64,000 bases of DNA, taken from assembly GCF_019139815.1 (NCBI RefSeq), contig NZ_CP077079.1, forward strand, positions 3,472,001 to 3,536,000, given 5' to 3'. This DNA comes from Pseudomonas asgharzadehiana. GTDB lineage: Bacteria > Pseudomonadota > Gammaproteobacteria > Pseudomonadales > Pseudomonadaceae. Position 1 is the stretch's first letter; each line of letters opens with the position of its first letter. This document shows positions 16,780 through 24,632 of this stretch, piece after piece. The notes beneath the pieces are model-generated. The model saw only the letters and a program-made list of their open reading frames with translations. It did not search any database and was not told where the DNA came from. Made by a program: the position numbers and the translations under genes.

Positions 16780-17781
16780 ATGTCTTTACGCCGCACCTTT
16801 TGTGCCATCGGCCTGCTCACAACCAGCGTCACGCCCGTATTTGCGGCCACCTACGGCCCTGAACTGCAAGGTTTCAAATACCCCTACCCCTTGAAACATT
16901 TCAACTTCCAATCCCAGGGCCAATCCCTGCAAATGGGCTACATGGACGTGCCTGCCAAAGGCAGCCCCAATGGCCGCAGCGTGGTGCTGATGCACGGCAA
17001 GAATTTCTGCGGCGCTACCTGGGAAAGTTCGATCAAGGCCCTGAGCGACGCCGGTTACCGGGTGATCGCGCCGGACCAGATTGGCTTTTGCACCTCCAGC
17101 AAGCCCGCCTATTACCAGTACAGTTTCCAGCAACTGGCCAGCAACACCCATCAATTACTGGAAAAGCTCGGCGTTCAAAAGGCCACCCTCCTGGGGCACT
17201 CCACCGGCGGCATGCTCGCGACGCGTTACGCGCTGATGTACCCCGAGCAGACCGAGCAGTTGGCAATGGTCAACCCCATCGGCCTGGAAGACTGGAAAGC
17301 CCTGGGCGTGCCCTACCTCACCGTGGACCAGTGGTACGCGCGTGAACTCAACGTCAGCGCCGAGGGGATTCGCAACTACCAACTCAACACCTATTACGTG
17401 GGGCGCTGGAAGCCCGAGTACGAGCGCTGGGTGGACATGTACGCCGGCCTCGCCACGGGCCCCGGGCGCAAGCGGGTTGCATGGAACTCGGCGCTGATTT
17501 ACGACATGATCCTCAACCAGCCGGTGTACTACGAGTTCAAAAACCTGCAGATGCCCACCCTGCTGCTGATCGGCACTTCCGACACCACGGCGATCAATAA
17601 AGATATTGCATCGCCACAGGTCAAGGCCCGCATCGGTCACTACGACAGGCTGGGCAAACAGGTGGCCAAGCTGATTCCCCGCGCCACCCTGGTGGAATTC
17701 ACCGGCCTGGGGCACGCACCGCAGATGGAAGCGCCGGAAAAATTCCACACGGCGCTGTTGCAAGGTTTGAACGCGCTTTAA
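16780..17781 (+). CDS. Exported alpha/beta-hydrolase
   Basis: 333 residues; ATG at 16780 with CGGAG upstream. Signal peptide ~1-22 (MSLRRTFCAIGLLTTSVTPV, FAA). The hydrolase fold is clear: VVLMHGKNFCGATWESSIKA with oxyanion-hole HG, VIAPDQIGFCTSSKP, nucleophile elbow LLGHSTGGMLATRYA (Ser ~141), acid region LLLIGTSDTTAINKD (Asp), and the catalytic His in FTGLGHAPQMEAPE near the C terminus. The class resembles exported haloalkane-dehalogenase/epoxide-hydrolase-like proteins in pseudomonads. Two Cys in the core could form a periplasmic disulfide. Substrate unknown. Confidence 0.9.
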   Translation: MSLRRTFCAIGLLTTSVTPVFAATYGPELQGFKYPYPLKHFNFQSQGQSLQMGYMDVPAKGSPNGRSVVLMHGKNFCGATWESSIKALSDAGYRVIAPDQIGFCTSSKPAYYQYSFQQLASNTHQLLEKLGVQKATLLGHSTGGMLATRYALMYPEQTEQLAMVNPIGLEDWKALGVPYLTVDQWYARELNVSAEGIRNYQLNTYYVGRWKPEYERWVDMYAGLATGPGRKRVAWNSALIYDMILNQPVYYEFKNLQMPTLLLIGTSDTTAINKDIASPQVKARIGHYDRLGKQVAKLIPRATLVEFTGLGHAPQMEAPEKFHTALLQGLNAL

Positions 17782-17805
17782 TCCAACCTTTGTGAGGCAA
17801 GGGCA

Positions 17806-18759
17806 ATGTCGGTACAGATCGCAGTCATTGATGATTGGCAGAACGTGGCCAGTGGCGTGGTGGATTGGTCGGCGCTCAAGGCCGTGGGCCAGGTGCATTT
17901 TCTGCACGATTACCCGGCGGACACCGCCGTGATGATCGAGCGCTTGCACAGGTTCCAGGTGATTTGCGTCATGCGCGAACGCACCACCTTCGACTCGGCG
18001 TTGTTGCAGGGCCTGCCCAACCTCAAGCTGCTGGTGACCGGCGGCATGCGCAACGCGGCCCTCGACATTCCCGCCGCCAAGCGCCTGGGCATTCAGGTTT
18101 GCGGCACCGACAGCTATAAACACGCGGCGCCGGAACTGACGTGGGCGTTGATCATGGCCAGTAGCCGTAACCTGCTCGCCGAGGCCAATTCCCTGCGGGC
18201 CGGCCACTGGCAGGTGGGCCTGGGCGGCGACCTGCATGGCAAGACCCTGGGCATCCTGGGGCTGGGCAGCATTGGCCAGAAGGTCGCGCGCTTTGCCCAA
18301 GTGTTCGGCATGCGCGTGATTGCCTGGAGTGAAAACCTCACGCCCGCGCGCGCGGCCGAGGCGGGCGTGACCTGGGTCAGCAAAAAAACGCTGTTCGAAG
18401 AGGCCGATATCCTCACCATCCACCTGGTGCTCAGCGAGCGCAGCCGTGGCCTGGTGGATGCCGAGGCGTTGGGGTGGATGAAGCCCGGCGCACGTTTGGT
18501 GAATACCGCGCGTGGGCCGATCGTGGATGAACCGGCGCTGGTGCAGGCGTTGCAGAGCGGCCGTCTGGCAGGGGCTGCGCTGGACGTTTATGGCGAAGAG
18601 CCATTGCCGTCGGACCACCCCTTCCGCCAGTTGCCGAATGTACTGGCCACGCCTCATGTGGGCTATGTGAGCGAGCAGAACTACCGGCAGTTCTATGGGC
18701 AGATGATTGAGAATATCCAGGCGTGGGCCCAAGGGTCGCCGATTCGCCTGCTCGGCTGA
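17806..18759 (+). CDS. D-2-hydroxyacid dehydrogenase family protein
   Basis: 317 residues. NAD(P)-dependent oxidoreductase of 2-hydroxyacids in the cytosol. The nucleotide-binding motif GKTLGILGLGSIGQKVARFA (~145-164) and the catalytic set are seen: Arg in the ARGPIVDEPALV region, Glu in LDVYGEEPLP, His in ATPHVGYVSEQN. N-terminal half with VTGGMRNAALDIPAAKRLGI, where the usual G-x-G-x-D is changed to GGMRNAALD. It follows the hydrolase gene by 24 bp and could share its transcript. A short hairpin lies downstream. Confidence 0.92.
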   Translation: MSVQIAVIDDWQNVASGVVDWSALKAVGQVHFLHDYPADTAVMIERLHRFQVICVMRERTTFDSALLQGLPNLKLLVTGGMRNAALDIPAAKRLGIQVCGTDSYKHAAPELTWALIMASSRNLLAEANSLRAGHWQVGLGGDLHGKTLGILGLGSIGQKVARFAQVFGMRVIAWSENLTPARAAEAGVTWVSKKTLFEEADILTIHLVLSERSRGLVDAEALGWMKPGARLVNTARGPIVDEPALVQALQSGRLAGAALDVYGEEPLPSDHPFRQLPNVLATPHVGYVSEQNYRQFYGQMIENIQAWAQGSPIRLLG

Positions 18760-19232
18760 TGCACCTTTTAAGTGCGCGCGCGCTGCTGTTGCCCTGCACA
18801 CAGTGCCTCTCCACCGGCGTGACGGCCCCGAATTGGGGCCGCTTCACGACCCGGCGCAACAGAGCTGCCTCGTCTCGGATGCAGGTCGTTTTATAAAGCT
18901 GCATAAGGTTACAAGTTTTTTGTCCTACAAAAACCTTCCAGAAACCCTACAGGCTCTGGGATCTGTCCTAGACTCATGACCGATGGGTCCGTTTCAAAAC
19001 AAAAACCCCGCAAAAAAACTAAACTTTTCAACTCGGCCCTTGGTCAAGTTTTAAGGCAAGGCGAGCACACCGCGATTCACGCTACATGCCCGTCCATCCA
19101 ATCTTTTTAAGCTAACCGTGGAGCTGGCATACGCCTTGCCAGTTCGTAATGCGCTTGTGCGCCTGGCCGCAGGATGCGGTCATCGGAGCTAATGGCAGCG
19201 GGCCATTAGCCGACCAACACGTGGAGAGAATT
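18760..19232 (+). other. Intergenic region upstream of glgA
   Basis: About 470 bases without a plausible gene. It contains a GC-rich hairpin CGGCCCC/GGGGCCG (18823-18841) that may end the dehydrogenase transcript, an A-rich stretch (~18985-19030) and a sigma-54-like promoter at 19125-19140, 93 bases before the glgA start. The long leader could hold further control sites. Confidence 0.5.
19125..19140 (+). promoter_or_regulatory. Possible sigma-54 promoter of the glgA operon
   Basis: TGGCAT, five bases, TTGCC: the invariant GG and GC of -24/-12 promoters are ten bases apart, as required. The consensus is TGGCAC-N5-TTGCW, so two positions differ. No enhancer-binding site was identified. Confidence 0.4.
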
Positions 19233-20786
19233 ATGATCAGTGCCGCAGCAAGTATTCAGGGAGAACGTGTTAGTCAGCCAGTTGGCGGGTCGACCCCTTT
19301 AGTCGACCTCAACACGGTGCGGCCGGTGTCCAGTCATAACCCCAATCGAAAGAAAGTGCTGTTTGTAACGTCTGAATTTGCCGACCTGGTGAAGACCGGC
19401 GGCCTGGGCGACGTATCGGCCGCCCTGCCCCGCGCCATGGCGCATCTGCATGATGTGCGCGTGCTGATCCCCGGTTACCCGCAGGTGATGGAAAGCGACA
19501 ACCCGATCCATATCATCGGCGAGCTGGGTGGCCACGCCGCGCTGCCGCCGTGCAAGATCGGGCGCATGGACCTCAAGGACGGCCTGGTCATTTATGTGCT
19601 GATCTGCCCCGAGCTCTACGAGCGCGAAGGCACGCCCTACGGCGCCAACAACGGCCGCGACTGGCCCGACAACCATATTCGCTTCGCCCGCCTGGGCCTG
19701 GCCGCCGCCGACATGGCCGCCAACCTGGCGCAGATCCACTGGTGCCCGGACCTGGTGCACGCCCACGACTGGCCCGCCGGCCTGGCCCCGGCGTATATGC
19801 ACTGGCGTGGGTCACGCACGCCCACCCTGTTCACCATTCACAACCTGGCCTACCAAGGCGTGGTCAGCCTGGCCTCCACGCCGGAGCTGGGCATTCCGCC
19901 TCACGCCCTGCAACAGGAAGGCATGGAGTTCTACGGCAAAATGTCGTTCCTCAAGGCCGGCATGGCGTACTCCAGCCATATCACCACGGTGAGCGCCACC
20001 TACGCCCAGGAAATCACCACCCCGGAATTCGGCTGCGGGCTCGACGGTTTCCTCGCCGCCAAGACCCAGCAAGGCCTGCTCAGCGGGATCCCCAACGGTA
20101 TCGATGAAAGCTGGGAAACCTCCACCGACGAGCATCTGGTCCACAACTTCAATATCGGCGACTGGGAAGGCAAGGCGATCAACGCCGCCCATGTACGCGA
20201 GTTGTTCGGCCTGCATGACTCCACCGGCCCGCTGTTTGCCGTGGTCTCGCGCCTGGTCTACCAAAAAGGCCTGGACCTGACCGAAGCGGTCGCCGACTTC
20301 ATCGTCGAAAACGGCGGCCAGATCGCGATTATCGGCCGTGGCGAGCCGGAAGAAGAACAGGCCATGCGCGAACTGGCGCTGCGCTTCCCCGGCCAGGTCG
20401 GTGTGCGCATCGGCTTCAATGAGACCGACGCACGCCGCATGTTCGCCGGCAGCGACTTCCTGCTGATGCCCTCGCGCTACGAGCCCTGCGGCTTGAGCCA
20501 GATGTACGCCCAGCGCTTCGGCTCACTGCCGGTAGCGCGCAATACCGGCGGGCTGGCCGACACCATCGAGGATGGCGTAACCGGGTTCCTGTTCAATGAA
20601 TCCACGGTACAAAGCTACGAAGAAGCGCTCAGTCGCGCCTTCAAGGTGTTTGCCTTCCCCGGCCTGCTCAATGCCATGCGCTGCCGGGCCATGACTCAAC
20701 CCTTCAATTGGTGCCAGGCGGTGGAACCCTACGCCGAACTGTATGAACAACTGGTCGCTAAAGCGCTGGGGAAACAAACCAAGTAA
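19233..20786 (+). CDS. glgA: Glycogen synthase (GT5)
   Basis: 517 residues from the ATG at 19233 (ribosome site GGAGAG). It transfers glucose from an NDP-glucose donor to the growing alpha-1,4-glucan. The N-terminal ~38 residues are an extension before the GT-B fold. KTGGLGD at 54-60 is the donor-binding loop; VHAHDWPAG and TIHNLAYQG follow; the C-terminal half has VSRLVYQKGLDL, and the catalytic acidic motif in PSRYEPCGLSQMYAQRFG. It is first in a run of plus-strand genes glgA-treZ-malQ-treY-(DUF2934)-glgX and 19 bp precede treZ. There is no glgC in the window, so the donor source is not shown; in pseudomonads the GlgE route can supply maltose-1-phosphate instead. Confidence 0.95.
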   Translation: MISAAASIQGERVSQPVGGSTPLVDLNTVRPVSSHNPNRKKVLFVTSEFADLVKTGGLGDVSAALPRAMAHLHDVRVLIPGYPQVMESDNPIHIIGELGGHAALPPCKIGRMDLKDGLVIYVLICPELYEREGTPYGANNGRDWPDNHIRFARLGLAAADMAANLAQIHWCPDLVHAHDWPAGLAPAYMHWRGSRTPTLFTIHNLAYQGVVSLASTPELGIPPHALQQEGMEFYGKMSFLKAGMAYSSHITTVSATYAQEITTPEFGCGLDGFLAAKTQQGLLSGIPNGIDESWETSTDEHLVHNFNIGDWEGKAINAAHVRELFGLHDSTGPLFAVVSRLVYQKGLDLTEAVADFIVENGGQIAIIGRGEPEEEQAMRELALRFPGQVGVRIGFNETDARRMFAGSDFLLMPSRYEPCGLSQMYAQRFGSLPVARNTGGLADTIEDGVTGFLFNESTVQSYEEALSRAFKVFAFPGLLNAMRCRAMTQPFNWCQAVEPYAELYEQLVAKALGKQTK

Positions 20787-20805
20787 TCAAGGGAGGTCTC
20801 TATAG

Positions 20806-22551
20806 ATGCCATTACGGAATATGGAAACCTGGCCCCACGGCGCAATCATGCTGGACGCGCAACACACGCGTTTTGCTTTGTGGGCGCCAGACGCGTTTTA
20901 TGTCAGCGTTGAATTGGAAGACGGCAACTCCATCGCCATGCTGCCCCAGGCCGATGGTTGGTTTGAAGTTGAAATAAAGTGCCCGGCGGGCACGCGCTAC
21001 CGCTACAACATCGACGGCGAACGGGATGTGCCAGACCCGGCGTCCCGGGCCCAGGCTTCAGACGTACATGGCTGGAGCCTGGTGGTCGACCCCCTTGCCT
21101 ATACCTGGCAACACGCCAACTGGCATGGCCGGCCGTGGCACGAAGCGGTGATTTACGAACTGCACGTCGGCGCGCTGGGCGGCTACGCCGAGGTCGAGAA
21201 ACACCTGCCACGACTGGCCGAGCTGGGCGTTACCGCGATTGAACTGATGCCATTGGCGCAGTTCCCCGGCGAGCGCAATTGGGGTTACGACGGCGTACTG
21301 CCCTACGCACCGCAATCGTCCTACGGCACACCCGAGCAACTCAAACACCTGATCGACAGCGCCCATGGGCACGGCCTCGCCGTGATCCTCGACGTGGTCT
21401 ACAACCACTTCGGCCCCGACGGCAATTACCTGGGCCAGTACGCCAAAGGCTTCTTCCAGGAGGACATCCACACGCCGTGGGGCGCGGGTATCGACTTCAA
21501 CCGCCGCGAAGTGCGCGATTTCTTTCTCGACAACGCCTTGATGTGGTTGCTCGAATACCGCTTCGACGGCCTGCGGCTGGACGCCGTGCACGCGATCGAC
21601 AACCCCGGCTTCCTGCAGGAACTGGCACACCGCGTGCGAGAGCAGGTCGACATCGGTCGACATGTGTGGCTGGTCCTGGAAAACGAGCTGAACCAGGCCA
21701 GCCTGTTGCAGCAGGACTTTGACGCGCAGTGGAACGACGACTTCCACAACGTGCTGCATGTGCTGCTCACGGACGAAACCGATGCGTATTACAGCGACTT
21801 CGCCACAGACGCTACCGCCAAATTGGCGCGTTGCCTGGGCGAAGGGTTTATCTATCAGGGCCAGGCCACCCGACATGGCCACGCTCGCGGCGAGCCCAGC
21901 GCGTCATTGCCGCCCACTGCCTTCGTGGCGTTTTTGCAGAACCACGACCAAATCGGCAACCGCGCCCTCGGCGAACGGCTGCATCAACTCTGCTCGCCCG
22001 ACGCGCTCAAGGCCGCAACCGCATTGCTGTTGATGTCGCCGATGATCCCGTTGATGTTCATGGGCGATGAGAGCAACGCCCGCGAGCCCTTTCTGTTTTT
22101 CACCGACCACCACGGCGATCTCGCCGCAGCGGTACGTGAAGGCCGACGCAATGAATTCGCCGATTTCGCCGCGTTCCACGACCCCGAGCGCCGTGCGCGC
22201 ATCCCCGACCCGAACGCCCTGTCCACCTTTGCGCAATCAGCCCCGGCGTTGGCCGATAACGCGCACACCGAGTTCTACCGCCATCTGCTCGGCCTGCGCC
22301 GCGAACACCTCGTGCCGCACCTGCCCGGCAGCGTCGCACTGGGCGCGCAGGTGCTGGCAAACGCTGCCGTGACCGCGCGCTGGCGCCTGGGCAACGGCCG
22401 CGTGCTGCAAATCGACATCAACCTGAGTGCAGCGGCGGTGGCTCACACCACAACGCAGCCGATCATTTTTGCGACGCCTGCCGACCAAGGCGCGCAACTG
22501 CCGCCGTACAGCGCACGCGTCAGCCTTTCCCCTGTTGGAGAACACCCTTGA
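20806..22551 (+). CDS. treZ: Malto-oligosyltrehalose trehalohydrolase
   Basis: 581 residues; ATG at 20806 with GGGAGG upstream. It hydrolyses the bond next to the trehalosyl end made by TreY and frees trehalose. An N-terminal CBM48-like beta domain (~10-95) is followed by the GH13 barrel: LDVVYNHFGPDGNYLGQ (~196-212), nucleophile Asp259 in FDGLRLDAVHAI, acid Glu292 in VWLVLENELN and the transition-state site FLQNHDQIGNRA. The length matches the family. The stop overlaps the TTG start of malQ by four bases, so translation is coupled. Confidence 0.95.
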   Translation: MPLRNMETWPHGAIMLDAQHTRFALWAPDAFYVSVELEDGNSIAMLPQADGWFEVEIKCPAGTRYRYNIDGERDVPDPASRAQASDVHGWSLVVDPLAYTWQHANWHGRPWHEAVIYELHVGALGGYAEVEKHLPRLAELGVTAIELMPLAQFPGERNWGYDGVLPYAPQSSYGTPEQLKHLIDSAHGHGLAVILDVVYNHFGPDGNYLGQYAKGFFQEDIHTPWGAGIDFNRREVRDFFLDNALMWLLEYRFDGLRLDAVHAIDNPGFLQELAHRVREQVDIGRHVWLVLENELNQASLLQQDFDAQWNDDFHNVLHVLLTDETDAYYSDFATDATAKLARCLGEGFIYQGQATRHGHARGEPSASLPPTAFVAFLQNHDQIGNRALGERLHQLCSPDALKAATALLLMSPMIPLMFMGDESNAREPFLFFTDHHGDLAAAVREGRRNEFADFAAFHDPERRARIPDPNALSTFAQSAPALADNAHTEFYRHLLGLRREHLVPHLPGSVALGAQVLANAAVTARWRLGNGRVLQIDINLSAAAVAHTTTQPIIFATPADQGAQLPPYSARVSLSPVGEHP

Positions 22552-24632
22552 GCGAAGCGAAACTGGAAACTCTCGCCAGCCGCGCGGGCCTGGCCGTCGA
22601 TTGGATCGACGCCAACGGCCGCCCGCAACGTGTGCAACCCGACGCCCTGCGCGCCGTCCTCAAAGGCCTCGGCCACCCGGCCGATACCGATGCCGAGATC
22701 GACGCGAGCCTGCATGAACTGGAACAGGCTCAACAGGCCAAACAGCTGCCACCTTTACTGACCGTGGACAGCGGCCACGGCCTTGACCTGGCGCACTATT
22801 TCGAACCCGACACCCTGTGCCGCGTCAGCCTGGAAAACGGTGAAACCCTGGAGCTGAGGCTCGACAGCAACGCGGTGCTGCCCGGCGTGATCGCCCTGGG
22901 TTATCACCAGGTGCATGTCAACGATCAGACCTTCACCCTGGCGGTTGCGCCCAGCCACTGCTACAGCGTGGCCGAAGCGGTCGACAGCCAACCCGCGCGT
23001 GCCTGGGGCCTGAGCGCGCAGCTGTATTCACTGCGTCGCCTGGGCGATGGTGGCTTCGGCGATACCCTGGCCCTGGAACACCTGGTGCGCGCAGCCGCCG
23101 AACGCGGTGCCGATGCCCTGGCGATCAGCCCGATGCACGCGATGTTCAGCGCCGACACCTCGCGCTACAGCCCCTACTCGCCATCGAGCCGCTTGTTTCT
23201 CAACAGCCTGTATGCCTCGCCGGCGTGCATCCTTGGCGAACGCGAAGTGCGCAACGCCATCGAGGCCATCGGCCTGGTGGAGGCGTTGCACACGCTGGAA
23301 CAGGGCAGCCTGATCGACTGGGCCGCCGCCGCCAATGCCAAGCAACGCCTGTTGCGGGCACTGTATGAAGACTTCCGCCACGGCCAGCACCCGCAACATG
23401 CCGACTTCCTGAGCTTCCGCCAGGCCGGCGGTGAAGCCCTGGAAAACCACTGTCGCTTCGAAGCCGTGCAAGCGGCCCGTGCAGCCGCAGGCGAAGACCT
23501 CGACTGGCGCCACTGGCCCGAGGCGTGGCGCACCCCGCAAAGCCCGGCGCTGGCGAAGTTCGCCGAGGAAAACCGTGACGAAATCGGTTACTTCGCGTTC
23601 ACCCAATGGCTGATCGCCCGCTGCCTGCAACGCGCCCAGCAAGCGGCCAAAGGCAGCGGCATGGGCGTCGGTTTGATCGCCGACCTCGCCGTGGGGGCCG
23701 ACGGCGGCGGCAGCCAGGCCTGGAGCCGCCAGGATGAGCTGCTGGCCGACCTGACCGTGGGCGCGCCACCCGACATCCTCAACCGCGCCGGTCAGGGCTG
23801 GGGCATTTCCGCGTTCTCCCCCGAAGGCCTCAAGCGCAACGGCTTTCGCGCGTTTATCGAGATGCTGCGCGCCAACTTCGCCCATGCCGGCGGCTTGCGC
23901 ATCGACCACGTGATGGGCCTGCAACGCCTGTGGGTGATCCCCATGGACGCCTCGCCACGCGAAGGTGCCTACCTGTATTACCCGGTGGACGACATGCTGC
24001 GGCTGCTGGCGCTGGAATCCCATCGCCACCAGGCCATCGTGCTCGGTGAAGACCTGGGCACGGTACCCGATGGCCTGCGCGAAAAACTCATCGGCCGCTC
24101 GATTCTGGGCATGCGCGTGCTGCTGTTCGAACAAGACCACGACGGCCGGTTCAAACCTATCCTCGACTGGCCGGACAACGCCCTGGCCACCACCAGCACC
24201 CACGATCTGCCCACGCTCAACGGCTGGTGGCACAGCCGCGATATCGACTGGAACATCCAGCTCGGCCTGATCGATGCGCCCACCGTGGAGCAATGGAGCG
24301 AACACCGCCTGCGCGAACGCCAGGCGCTGCGCCAGGCCCTGAGCCAGGACCCGCAGAATTTCGTGGAAGAGATCCGCAACGAAACCGACCACATGATCGA
24401 CGCCAGCGTGCGCTACCTCGGCCACACCCGCGCGCCGCTGGTGCTGCTGCCGCTGGAGGATGCGCTGGGCGTGGAAGAACAAGCCAACCTGCCCGGCACC
24501 ACTGACACCCACCCCAACTGGCGCCGGCGCCTGGCGGGTGAAGCCTCGAGCCTGCTCGACAATGCCGGTGCCGCGCGCCGCCTCGAACTGCTGGCCGTCG
24601 CACGCAACCAGGCCTATGAGCGTGACCGATGA
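22548..24632 (+). CDS. malQ: 4-alpha-glucanotransferase (amylomaltase)
   Basis: 694 residues from a TTG start inside the treZ stop (TTGA overlap), with GGAG eight bases upstream. GH77 enzyme that moves maltosyl units between alpha-1,4-glucans and so adjusts chain length for TreY or GlgX products. Key motifs: SLRRLGDGGFGDTLALEHLV, LRIDHVMGLQRLWVIP with nucleophile Asp, VLGEDLGTVPDGLRE with acid Glu, and TSTHDLPTLNGWW. The first ~150 residues are an N-terminal beta domain typical of proteobacterial MalQ. It overlaps treY by four bases (ATGA). In PAO1 the orthologue sits at the same place (PA2163). Confidence 0.95.
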   Translation: MSEAKLETLASRAGLAVDWIDANGRPQRVQPDALRAVLKGLGHPADTDAEIDASLHELEQAQQAKQLPPLLTVDSGHGLDLAHYFEPDTLCRVSLENGETLELRLDSNAVLPGVIALGYHQVHVNDQTFTLAVAPSHCYSVAEAVDSQPARAWGLSAQLYSLRRLGDGGFGDTLALEHLVRAAAERGADALAISPMHAMFSADTSRYSPYSPSSRLFLNSLYASPACILGEREVRNAIEAIGLVEALHTLEQGSLIDWAAAANAKQRLLRALYEDFRHGQHPQHADFLSFRQAGGEALENHCRFEAVQAARAAAGEDLDWRHWPEAWRTPQSPALAKFAEENRDEIGYFAFTQWLIARCLQRAQQAAKGSGMGVGLIADLAVGADGGGSQAWSRQDELLADLTVGAPPDILNRAGQGWGISAFSPEGLKRNGFRAFIEMLRANFAHAGGLRIDHVMGLQRLWVIPMDASPREGAYLYYPVDDMLRLLALESHRHQAIVLGEDLGTVPDGLREKLIGRSILGMRVLLFEQDHDGRFKPILDWPDNALATTSTHDLPTLNGWWHSRDIDWNIQLGLIDAPTVEQWSEHRLRERQALRQALSQDPQNFVEEIRNETDHMIDASVRYLGHTRAPLVLLPLEDALGVEEQANLPGTTDTHPNWRRRLAGEASSLLDNAGAARRLELLAVARNQAYERDR

